DNA from: an uncultured Clostridia bacterium
GTDB taxonomy: Bacteria; Bacillota; Clostridia; Christensenellales; Borkfalkiaceae
Length of the DNA stretch: 64,000 nucleotides
Direction: 5' to 3'
Assembly: GCA_947053655.1 (NCBI GenBank)
Contig: CAMRTO010000001.1
Span: 62,001 to 126,000 of the forward strand
The position numbers were made by a program, and so were the translations under genes. The notes under the pieces were generated by a model that was not told the DNA's origin, did not search any database, and saw nothing but the letters and a program-made list of their open reading frames with translations. Shown here piece after piece: positions 29,766 through 37,387 of the stretch; the stretch's first letter is position 1, and each line of letters opens with the position of its first letter.

Positions 29766-30709
29766 TCTGTTTCCCCTTCTATTTCTTCTTTCGTCTCGTC
29801 CCCGTCCGGCTGTTCTTCCGAAAGCCCGCCGCTCTCCGAGGCGTTTTCCGCCGGAGCCGGCTCTCCTGGATCGTCTACAGCACATATATCTTGCATACCG
29901 TTAAGTTCGTCCAAATCATAAGGCTCGCCTTCTGCAGCTTCGTCATCGTCAGGTTGTTCAGATTCTTCCGGTGACTCGCTATATATAACTCTACTAACAA
30001 CAGGCGCAGCTTCCTCAGGCTCGGAATCTTCCTCTTGTTTATGCAGAGTAGTGTTCTTTATTGCAAGCGCAATTACAAGTTGCCGCAATATGTCTTTGTG
30101 CTTTTTTCTGAACTGCTTTCGCCTATACCACGGCACCGAACTTACAATTGTTTCGAATATTTCTTCTGCAGTATCGTATTCACCGTAGACAAACTCTTTT
30201 TGGGAAGCAATATCCTCTGTCAACAGGGCAAGCTCTACCTGTGTTTCCAACTCGGCTTCTTCTATACATAGACGCATAGGCAAATTCGGACGCTTCCTTC
30301 TGAACGGTCTTCTTTCGTAATCCGGCGTTAAATTCTCCCTCTTTATGGCTTTTATATATTGACGGCTCAAATCGTTTTCTTCGCGGGTGCGCTGTATTTT
30401 TTCGATTTTACTTTTATATGAGGCGAAAACAACGCTCTCCATGTATGACCGCATTTCCTGACCGGTTATATTAAATCCGTTTTTCATATTGTCCAGCATT
30501 TCAAAGTAAGCTTCATTGATCTCGCTTAATTCTTCTTCGGAAATATAAAATTCTTCACCGTCTTCAAGTCTGAACTTTGGCAACCGTGTCTGTATTGCTC
30601 TTTGTTTCGCTGCACGGGCGGCTTGCTGTTCGGGACTGCCGCTCGCCGGATCTCCGCTGTATATCGAAACTGTTGCATTTACGTTATTTATTTCTTCATC
30701 AGGCTGCAT
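29762..30709 (-). CDS. hypothetical acidic-tailed protein of the element
   Basis: 315 aa with Glu/Asp-rich C-terminus; overlaps the Zot-like gene start by 11 nt. Confidence 0.65.
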   Translation of the reverse strand: MQPDEEINNVNATVSIYSGDPASGSPEQQAARAAKQRAIQTRLPKFRLEDGEEFYISEEELSEINEAYFEMLDNMKNGFNITGQEMRSYMESVVFASYKSKIEKIQRTREENDLSRQYIKAIKRENLTPDYERRPFRRKRPNLPMRLCIEEAELETQVELALLTEDIASQKEFVYGEYDTAEEIFETIVSSVPWYRRKQFRKKHKDILRQLVIALAIKNTTLHKQEEDSEPEEAAPVVSRVIYSESPEESEQPDDDEAAEGEPYDLDELNGMQDICAVDDPGEPAPAENASESGGLSEEQPDGDETKEEIEGETE

Positions 30710-31565
30710 ATTTCGCTCCTTGCTCTTTTACTTTTTTAGAATTATCTATAACGGGTTTTTGCCTGTACCATGAAGGGCGCGACTGGTTATAAATAATTTG
30801 CTGTTCAGGCGGTAGTTTTCTTTGTTCTTCTACGGTCACAAATTCTAACATGCTGTAGTTCTTGCCTTCCGCCGGGATATAATCTTTTTGACGGTTGCGG
30901 CTTTCGTAATATGCAAAGATATTGCCTTCAAATGAGTATGTTGTATTGCGGTAATATGCCGAGCGGTTGCCGGCAAGATATGACTCATAGTCCTGCAAAG
31001 AGAAAAACTCGCGGCAAATCCACGTTGAACGCATAACCCGCCCGTATGCGTCTTCGTCGTTTATCATGCCTTGAACTTCAATAAATTTATTTGCGTTCTT
31101 TCTGATATTAAGATCGAGCGAATCGCCGCGCTGCGCGTCTATCATTATAGTCAGGAAATTATGACCGTGGGTTTCGAAAAACTGACTGACATTATCCGGC
31201 ATTGAAGCACTTTCGCGTCCGTCCCAATATTTTCTGCCCTCCGTGACGTGCAGGCAACTGCATGGCAGAATGTTCTGTATTTTATCTGCAGTGTCGGGCG
31301 TAGGCTTTCCGAGCATGTAAGGATTCAACACAAAAGGCTTAAATTCTTTTTTATAGCCTATCGGTATCTTCGCTTCATAGTTGGAATATATCGGCGGCTT
31401 CTTTGAATAGCCGAGCTTCAGCTCTCTGTTCTCGTTATACCCGGAAATTATTTGTCTGCTCTGACGCTGCAGTAAAAACCCATTGTACATGAGTTCGCGA
31501 AACATGAATAAAGTATTAAGCGCAGTTTTACCCGCTCTTGGTTTACCTACAATTTCTATTATCAT
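30699..31565 (-). CDS. Zot / pI-like ATPase (filamentous phage assembly ATPase family)
   Basis: N-terminal Walker A IVGKPRAGKTALNTLFMFRELMYNGF; SCLHVTEGRKYWDGR; FFETHGHNFLTIMIDAQRGDSLDLNIRK sensor-like segment. Confidence 0.75.
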   Translation of the reverse strand: MIIEIVGKPRAGKTALNTLFMFRELMYNGFLLQRQSRQIISGYNENRELKLGYSKKPPIYSNYEAKIPIGYKKEFKPFVLNPYMLGKPTPDTADKIQNILPCSCLHVTEGRKYWDGRESASMPDNVSQFFETHGHNFLTIMIDAQRGDSLDLNIRKNANKFIEVQGMINDEDAYGRVMRSTWICREFFSLQDYESYLAGNRSAYYRNTTYSFEGNIFAYYESRNRQKDYIPAEGKNYSMLEFVTVEEQRKLPPEQQIIYNQSRPSWYRQKPVIDNSKKVKEQGAKYAA

Positions 31566-32158
31566 TTCTTACTGTGGTTTTCTGCTTTATATGTGTGCGA
31601 GACCTGCCTGTCCGTCTTTTCGATTTTATAAAGTATTCCCGTCTTCTTCAAAATGTCCGCGGCATACTCCGCTGCTTCTTTCGGTGTCTCGAACGTCTTG
31701 CCGGCACGGGGACCGTCAAAAACCGTGTACCCGCCTATTTTAGCCACTTTGCGTAGCTCTTTTCTGTTCGTCCGCTTCGGCTCTATTTTCTTTATAATTA
31801 TAGGCTTCCCTTCGTCCGTACCGCGCTCGTATTTGTCCGAGTGCTTTATCTGCGGCTTCTGCGTTTTCTCGGGCTTTGTTGCCTGCTTGGGCGCCTGCGC
31901 AGAAGGTGTAATTTTACGTGTTTTAGGTTTGGTATCCGCTGCCGACTTGCCGGACTTTTTGGGGGCTTTTGTCTTGCTTTTATTTCCAGATAAATCCGTC
32001 GTCTTCGATACAGCTATAATTGTTCCGTCTTTTGTTACGGTTGCTTTATACCCTTTTGGGATACTTTGCTTTTCGCCGTTCGCGTCGGTCTTCTTTACTT
32101 TTGGTAAATCCGATTTTTTATTTGTATTCTTTTTGTCGTTCTTTTTCTTTCCGAACAT
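31562..32158 (-). CDS. Lys-rich basic protein preceding the Zot-like gene
   Basis: 198 aa; overlaps the Zot-like start by 4 nt. Confidence 0.6.
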   Translation of the reverse strand: MFGKKKNDKKNTNKKSDLPKVKKTDANGEKQSIPKGYKATVTKDGTIIAVSKTTDLSGNKSKTKAPKKSGKSAADTKPKTRKITPSAQAPKQATKPEKTQKPQIKHSDKYERGTDEGKPIIIKKIEPKRTNRKELRKVAKIGGYTVFDGPRAGKTFETPKEAAEYAADILKKTGILYKIEKTDRQVSHTYKAENHSKK

Positions 32159-32177
32159 ATTATTCGCTCCTTTTATG

Positions 32178-32205
32178 TTGACTTTTTATTTTTGTTGAGT
32201 ATAAT
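32178..32205 (+). promoter_or_regulatory. sigma70-like promoter for RNA A
   Basis: TTGACT-16-TATAAT. Confidence 0.65.
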
Positions 32206-32211
32206 ATTTAT

Positions 32212-32295
32212 TGAAAAGGTTATTTGTTCGCCTTGTGGCTTGAACGGTGCGAATAAGTGGATTTATCCGCTCGCAACCTTTTCTTATTTTTTATT
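32212..32295 (+). ncRNA. RNA A: novel small structured RNA (homologue of RNA B)
   Basis: Perfect closing stem GAAAAGGTT/AACCTTTTC plus two internal hairpins, U-rich tail, own promoter, no ORF. Confidence 0.6.
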
Positions 32296-32323
32296 TGACT
32301 TTTTAAAAATTATTTGATATTAT
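32295..32323 (+). promoter_or_regulatory. sigma70-like promoter for RNA C
   Basis: TTGACT-17-TATTAT. Confidence 0.55.
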
Positions 32324-32329
32324 GATTAT

Positions 32330-32453
32330 GGTCTCTGAAATACGAGAACACCACAGTCCTCAGGACTGAATGCAGGTAAGGCTGAAATGCCTTACACCCG
32401 CCGTTGATATTTCCGGCATTGAAGCAGGTGGTTTAATCCTGCTTTTTCTTTTT
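32330..32453 (+). ncRNA. RNA C: candidate ~120-nt structured RNA with terminator
   Basis: CAGTCC-TCA-GGACTG, GTAAGGC-TGAAAT-GCCTTAC, GCCG..CGGC, then AGCAGG..CCTGCT-TTTTCTTTTT. Confidence 0.55.
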
Positions 32454-32900
32454 ATTGCCGTTTTTCAGTGCGGCAATTTTCTTTTTGTTTTCCGTTGATT
32501 GTCTTGTATGATTTAAAACTGTCTTACGCACCTCATTTACCTGCCGGATATTTAAATCGTATTTCTTAGGGTTCGCTATAAACCGCACGCCGTCAATGCG
32601 GATTGCGTTACCGTCGCTGTCCTCTATCTCTACAAAGTGTTTAAAATATGTAGTTTTGCCGTTACCCTTTTTATAGCCGCTTAACTTCGAAGTATTAGAC
32701 TGCTTTTCTGTCGTTAATTTAACGACTGCCAGCTCGCCCTTGTCGTTAAAATCTATAACGGCTATCCAGCGTTTATCTTTAGGTTTGCTTACTATACCTT
32801 TGCCTTTCTCAATGGGCAAGAATATATCTTTTGTCTTTATCGTTCTTCCGAGCGGCATTTGATTTTGCTTGGAAGAATTTTTGTTTTCTGTCTTTTTCAT
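32433..32900 (-). CDS. hypothetical basic protein of the element
   Basis: 155 aa, Lys-rich C-terminus. Confidence 0.55.
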   Translation of the reverse strand: MKKTENKNSSKQNQMPLGRTIKTKDIFLPIEKGKGIVSKPKDKRWIAVIDFNDKGELAVVKLTTEKQSNTSKLSGYKKGNGKTTYFKHFVEIEDSDGNAIRIDGVRFIANPKKYDLNIRQVNEVRKTVLNHTRQSTENKKKIAALKNGNKKKKQD

Positions 32901-33148
32901 TTGTTCCCCTTTAAGCTTTTATGTGTTACGGCTTCCGCAGTCTGATACGCAGTTACCTTCGGCAACGGCGGCAGCGTTAGCAGATAATACTTGTATCTCT
33001 GCATGTTCGCAGAGAAAAAATCTACGTGCGCTTCAAGCAGTTTATACGCGTTAAATTGCATATCACGCTGCAGTACTTGAAAGCCTGCCGGCAAGTCGTT
33101 TATTTCACTTAAATTTACTTCGTACTGTAACTGAACAATGCTTTTCAT
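32897..33148 (-). CDS. hypothetical small protein of the element
   Basis: Start at MKSIVQLQYEVNL with AAAGGAG RBS; 4-nt overlap with the next gene. Confidence 0.55.
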   Translation of the reverse strand: MKSIVQLQYEVNLSEINDLPAGFQVLQRDMQFNAYKLLEAHVDFFSANMQRYKYYLLTLPPLPKVTAYQTAEAVTHKSLKGNK

Positions 33149-33203
33149 TTGCGCTCCTTTTTTACAATGGATTTTACCGAACATCACTTTTTTGTTTTTT
33201 ATG

Positions 33204-33231
33204 TTGACTTTTTATATTTACGGTGTATAAT
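33204..33231 (+). promoter_or_regulatory. sigma70-like promoter for RNA B
   Basis: TTGACT-16-TATAAT, nearly the same sequence context as the RNA A promoter. Confidence 0.65.
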
Positions 33232-33236
33232 ATAAA

Positions 33237-33312
33237 TAGAAAGGTAAATGTGCATTCGCTGCACGGGTTAAGAACGAATTAAGTTTCGGGCAACCGCCTT
33301 TCTTTTTTTATT
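33237..33312 (+). ncRNA. RNA B: novel small structured RNA (homologue of RNA A)
   Basis: Closing stem AGAAAGG/CCTTTCT followed by TTTTTT; internal GTGCA-TTCGC-TGCAC and GGTT..CGAA/TTCG..AACC stems. Confidence 0.62.
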
Positions 33313-33676
33313 TCTTTTCATTCCTTAATTTTTCAATCAGTTCCCAAACCGTCTTTTTATCTGCCGCACTTAATCCCAAACCGTCTAATTTTCTACCGTA
33401 GTCTTTCGCTTTTTTTTGAGTAATCTTCGGACGAACATAGGCGGGTTTTTTGTCTTTGGGATCAGGATTTTTTTTAAGAGGTACATTATTCACGCCTTTC
33501 GTACGTTTACCGTGTGTCACACCAACGCTCTGAAGCTTGTTGCCCGTACGCCCACATACATAATGTAGATGACCTTTTTCTTCGCGCGTGTTAAGCTTCC
33601 TGAATTCGTCTTTATCTACAACTTTTTCTGACTTTTTTGCCGCTGCCTTTTGCGGCTTTTTTTCTTTCTTATTCAT
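33308..33676 (-). CDS. Lys-rich basic protein of the element
   Basis: 122 aa; 4-nt overlap with the upstream gene. Confidence 0.55.
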   Translation of the reverse strand: MNKKEKKPQKAAAKKSEKVVDKDEFRKLNTREEKGHLHYVCGRTGNKLQSVGVTHGKRTKGVNNVPLKKNPDPKDKKPAYVRPKITQKKAKDYGRKLDGLGLSAADKKTVWELIEKLRNEKK

Positions 33677-34065
33677 TTAATTTCCTTATCCGTTATATTT
33701 AAAATCTCAAACGTAAATGCGACGTGGCCGTTTAAACCTGCGCCGTCCAGCTCGAATACGTCTTTTATTTTTATTAAGCACTTGCGTCCGGTGTAAAGCT
33801 CTTTACGATAAGCTCCGCAGCAGTGACGCCGGCAGTCTTCCGGTATTTTATGATAGTCTTGCTCATTGTAAGGGTCATACTCAACCGGCGGACAGTTTGC
33901 GCCGAAATCCGGACAAGCCGGTATATCTCGATAGCCTTCAAACTCTTCTAAAATTACATTATCGCCGGGCTTAAAGCCTCGGTCATTGTTGCGTATCTCC
34001 ATGGGCTTTTTACCGTCTATAACCGACTGAAAATATTCAGGCAGCGTTTTTAAATGGTGTGTCAT
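33673..34065 (-). CDS. DUF3850 / ASCH-like domain protein
   Basis: HHLKTLPEYFQSVIDGKKPMEIRNNDRGFKPGDNVILEEFEGY. Confidence 0.82.
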   Translation of the reverse strand: MTHHLKTLPEYFQSVIDGKKPMEIRNNDRGFKPGDNVILEEFEGYRDIPACPDFGANCPPVEYDPYNEQDYHKIPEDCRRHCCGAYRKELYTGRKCLIKIKDVFELDGAGLNGHVAFTFEILNITDKEIK

Positions 34066-34397
34066 TTGTCTTCTCCCTTCAACCGCGCAATTAATTCAGA
34101 AAACGTTTCCGGCAGATCTACCGTTTTTTCAATCGTTTCAGTCGACTCGTTAAGTATTGCTATCAAGTCATCAAACATTGCCGAATCTATTAATCCACAT
34201 GTATCTTTTTTTACAGTCTTTTTCAGGCTATCCAAATACAATTGAACTCTTGCCGCAAGTAAAATCCGTAATTCCCAATCCCCATATGAGCATAGCGTTG
34301 TTGATTTAGTTATACCGACAACCGCTACCATATTCGATTTAAACTCTAATACTGGTTTACCCGCACGCGTTATTTTTACGTCGTAAGGCTCTTTCAT
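34062..34397 (-). CDS. hypothetical protein of the element
   Basis: 111 aa; 4-nt overlaps with both neighbours. Confidence 0.6.
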   Translation of the reverse strand: MKEPYDVKITRAGKPVLEFKSNMVAVVGITKSTTLCSYGDWELRILLAARVQLYLDSLKKTVKKDTCGLIDSAMFDDLIAILNESTETIEKTVDLPETFSELIARLKGEDK

Positions 34398-35782
34398 TCA
34401 GTCACCTCTTGCGGCTGGTTAAGCCAATCTATTAACCGCTTGCGCATGCTTGAAATTAACGCCGCGCTGTCACCCTTTAACGGATAGACTTTTGCTATCT
34501 GCAGTAACAGGTGCGTCACAAATTCCTCATCCGGAAGCTCGGATAAATACTGCCTGCGCGTACGACGCCGCGGCGTCAATTCGGCAGAGCTCTGCATTGC
34601 CGTCTTACCAACCACCGGCACCGGATCTACCCATTCCAGACCGTCGCCCGTTTCGTAGCTGTTCTTCAACGCCGGAGTTAAAGACTTTCGTGCGTATTCT
34701 TCCTGTTCCTCTGCGCTCAGATACTCGCCGCTTTCTATTAGCCGCTTAATTCTCCCCGCGACGGTAGACCATGACAATATCAGTTTCCCGCCGGTTAACC
34801 GGGTAATCTCAAGCCCTCTGTTCGTTGCCTCGATACCTTTATGAAATTTATCGTTAACAAGCGCGCCGTAATGTCCGTATTCTTTTTTTACAAAGTTTAT
34901 AAATTCCGAAGTTGTAAAATCGCAATAATTAACCTTGTCGCAAAGTCTGAACTTCCCGTCCTCGTGACCGGTACCGTATTTCCTTATGCAATACACTGCA
35001 AGCTCGTCATCGGTAAGCTGCGGTTTCCCGGCGATAAGCCTGTCCAAGTCTTTTATTAATCTGTCGTATTCTTCGTCCGAAACTACTGAATTTTCCGCAT
35101 ATGCGGAAAATTTGCTGTTAGCCGGCGTTTCTTCTTCAAGGCTAAGTTTAGTTTGTCCCGGTAATTGTCCGTCGTAATTTTCTTGCTCAGGCTCGGATTT
35201 TTCCGCATATGCGGAATTTTCAACACTGTCAAAATTTGCAGTCTTTCGAGCTTTCCGCATTTCCAAAACACGCTCTACCGCGTCCAAAGGCGTATCAATA
35301 TCCAGCTCTAAAAGATCATTGATATTTTTAACCTGCGGACCACCTGAATGTTTAAATACGTACTTGTTCCAGAACGTCACAGCAAAACCTATTGTCGCTA
35401 CTTTATCAGAAGGCTTAACTATACGCATAAATCCGGGAGAATCCATTTTTAAACGGCAAAGTTCTCTGAGCTGTGACTGAGAAAATTCTTCGTATTGCGG
35501 CGCCATTAATAGCGGCGTTTCGCCGCGCGCAAGCTCGTGTATCGCCATAAGCTCATATGTAGTGCTTTTTGAAAAATTGAATTTATCAAGCGCAAGATCT
35601 GTTATATTTGCGTATCCGAGAGTTTTATAATATCCCAGCTTGGCAGCTTCACAAAGTCTGAAACCGATTCTAAAAAAACTATGCTTTATATCGTTTAAAT
35701 CACCGTAAACGGATTCAACAAAACCATTAGCAAATGCAAGCTGCGTCTTGTGTTCTTCTTCGTGAAATAGCTTACGGGTCAT
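34394..35782 (-). CDS. element-type DNA-binding/partition-like protein (uncharacterised)
   Basis: 462 aa; N-terminal SFFRIGFRLCEAAKLGYYKTLGYANITDLALDKFNFSKSTTYELMAI resembles proteins of clostridial mobile elements. Confidence 0.6.
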   Translation of the reverse strand: MTRKLFHEEEHKTQLAFANGFVESVYGDLNDIKHSFFRIGFRLCEAAKLGYYKTLGYANITDLALDKFNFSKSTTYELMAIHELARGETPLLMAPQYEEFSQSQLRELCRLKMDSPGFMRIVKPSDKVATIGFAVTFWNKYVFKHSGGPQVKNINDLLELDIDTPLDAVERVLEMRKARKTANFDSVENSAYAEKSEPEQENYDGQLPGQTKLSLEEETPANSKFSAYAENSVVSDEEYDRLIKDLDRLIAGKPQLTDDELAVYCIRKYGTGHEDGKFRLCDKVNYCDFTTSEFINFVKKEYGHYGALVNDKFHKGIEATNRGLEITRLTGGKLILSWSTVAGRIKRLIESGEYLSAEEQEEYARKSLTPALKNSYETGDGLEWVDPVPVVGKTAMQSSAELTPRRRTRRQYLSELPDEEFVTHLLLQIAKVYPLKGDSAALISSMRKRLIDWLNQPQEVTE

Positions 35783-35985
35783 TTTTCCACCACCCGCAAA
35801 ACCGATTTAACGAAGGCTTCCACTTCTTCCTGATCTACACAATCATACTCGTAAAGTTGCTTTGCTATAGCATACGCGCGGGCCAACTTTTCATAAGAGT
35901 ACACTTCGAACTTCGTTCCGTTACTTTCGTCCATGGATAAGTAAAGATTTTCAATGAGATCCTGCAAAACTTTCCTTTCTTCCAT
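35779..35985 (-). CDS. hypothetical small protein
   Basis: 68 aa; 4-nt overlap with the next gene. Confidence 0.5.
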   Translation of the reverse strand: MEERKVLQDLIENLYLSMDESNGTKFEVYSYEKLARAYAIAKQLYEYDCVDQEEVEAFVKSVLRVVEK

Positions 35986-35994
35986 TTTGCCACC

Positions 35995-36231
35995 TCACAC
36001 ACGCACACGGGCGGGCAAGCCTTCAAGCTTCAACCCGCGCAGTCCTACGGCGTAATATTCGCAGCTTAGCATGTCCGCCTCTATACGCGTTGACAGCCAT
36101 TTACCGCACAGAAAAAGTTCCACGCCATAACCGCAATGGAACTCGTATTCGCCATTGCACCCGTCCTCTATAGCAAGCCGTCCGTTCTCGTTCAAGTACA
36201 ATTTGCCTTTAATAATTCTTCTGTTGTTCAT
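35995..36231 (-). CDS. DUF5348-like small protein (copy 2)
   Basis: KLYLNENGRLAIEDG..GVELFLCGKWLSTRIEADMLSCEYYAVGLRGLKLEGLPARVRV. Confidence 0.7.
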   Translation of the reverse strand: MNNRRIIKGKLYLNENGRLAIEDGCNGEYEFHCGYGVELFLCGKWLSTRIEADMLSCEYYAVGLRGLKLEGLPARVRV

Positions 36232-36390
36232 TTTTTCGACCTCTTTAATTTTTATTTTTTTTCTCCGTGAAGAGTCATAACCTTACCAGCAACCCCGACG
36301 TAAGAGCCACCAAACGCCGGAGCCGTGGTCGAAAGCCGCTTTGAAGGTTTCCCTCCGCCGGCGGCATGTTAAGCGGAATTTACTTCCGCT

Positions 36391-36690
36391 TTATAATTTA
36401 ATTCTTGCAAGCACATTTGTAAGTGACATACCGTTAAGCCCCTCAGCGTAATACTTAACGCCTTCAAGTAACAATATTTTCGTTTTTACCCAAGTACCGC
36501 ATAATTGTAGTTCTACTTCGCTTCCGTCATATAAACCGTATTCTTTGTTTATTTCGTATCTGCCAACCTTATTTTTATATAAAATACCTTCAACATATTT
36601 TTCCTCTGTTTTGTTGTCACGCTTAACGCTTTTAGGCAAAATTGTAATTCCTTCACTCAAATCAATTTTGTGATTAGTTTTAATTTCCAT
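36391..36690 (-). CDS. DUF5348-like small protein (copy 1)
   Basis: ILYKNKVGRYEINKEYGLYDGSEVELQLCGTWVKTKILLLEGVKYYAEGLNGMSLTNVLARIKL. Confidence 0.7.
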   Translation of the reverse strand: MEIKTNHKIDLSEGITILPKSVKRDNKTEEKYVEGILYKNKVGRYEINKEYGLYDGSEVELQLCGTWVKTKILLLEGVKYYAEGLNGMSLTNVLARIKL

Positions 36691-36705
36691 AGCAATTCCC
36701 TTTTT

Positions 36706-36775
36706 TATACATTTTGTATAATAATTATATTGTACGTTTTGTACAAAGTCAACAATTATTTATACATTTTGGATA
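36706..36775. promoter_or_regulatory. triple operator array between divergent genes
   Basis: TATACATTTTGTATA (36706-36720), TTGTACGTTTTGTACAA (36730-36746), TATACATTTTGGATA (36761-36775). Confidence 0.6.
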
Positions 36776-36777
36776 AA

Positions 36778-36993
36778 ATGTTGTCTATGGATAATTTGCC
36801 TACGAAATTAAAAGATTTAAGACTTTCTAAAAATTTGACATTAAAATCTACTGCTGAGCATTTAGGATTAAGCCTTGGCGCATATGCTCACTATGAGCAG
36901 GGAATTCGCGAACCGTCACTTTCTATCTTAGTAAAAATTTGTGACTTTTTTGAGGTTTCAGCGGATTACTTATTAGGGCGTTCAGCTTTTTAA
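36778..36993 (+). CDS. XRE/Cro-CI family regulator
   Basis: LPTKLKDLRLSKNLTLKSTAEHLGLSLGAYAHYEQGIREPSLSILVKICDFFEVSADYLLG. Confidence 0.9.
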   Translation: MLSMDNLPTKLKDLRLSKNLTLKSTAEHLGLSLGAYAHYEQGIREPSLSILVKICDFFEVSADYLLGRSAF

Positions 36994-37179
36994 TTGTGCT
37001 TTTATAATTTCTTCTGCTGTGCAATTGTATAATTCCACAAGAATTAGCACTTGTTCCAAATTTACATGTCTAACACCTTGCTCATATTTGTAAATACTTT
37101 GCACCGAGACCCCCAAAGCCGCAGCAATCTCTGCGCGGCTTTTTTTATTTTCTTCGCGTAACGATTTTAATGTTTCCAT
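36982..37179 (-). CDS. XRE family HTH protein
   Basis: LKSLREENKKSRAEIAAALGVSVQSIYKYEQGVRHVNLEQVLILVELYN. Confidence 0.85.
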   Translation of the reverse strand: METLKSLREENKKSRAEIAAALGVSVQSIYKYEQGVRHVNLEQVLILVELYNCTAEEIIKAQLKS

Positions 37180-37180
37180 A

Positions 37181-37387
37181 TTAATCGTCTCTATTCCGTC
37201 TGAACGCCTTAATTACTATAAGGACGACAAATAACACCATAAGAATACCGAAGGCGACGCTGAGCCACGTTAAAAGCGTTAATAACGACCCGAATACCGG
37301 AACCTTGTAGACGTAATATCCAAACAATATCCTTGCAAGTAGGCTAACCGTAAAAGCCAATGAGAAAAATATAGTAAGACCTTTCAT
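37181..37387 (-). CDS. small two-TM protein, candidate coat/assembly protein
   Basis: 68 aa; two hydrophobic segments and basic C-terminus KAFRRNRDD; in the secreted-protein block. Confidence 0.55.
   Translation of the reverse strand: MKGLTIFFSLAFTVSLLARILFGYYVYKVPVFGSLLTLLTWLSVAFGILMVLFVVLIVIKAFRRNRDD

Noticed and set aside
30699-31565. Conjugative coupling protein or relaxase module
   Set aside because: Short N-terminal P-loop protein with a Zot-like sensor segment; no VirD4 length or TM region, and no relaxase seen nearby.
35083-35271. 62-aa minus-strand ORF with repeated PHMRK
   Set aside because: Out-of-frame reading of the SAYAE palindromes inside the 34394-35782 gene.
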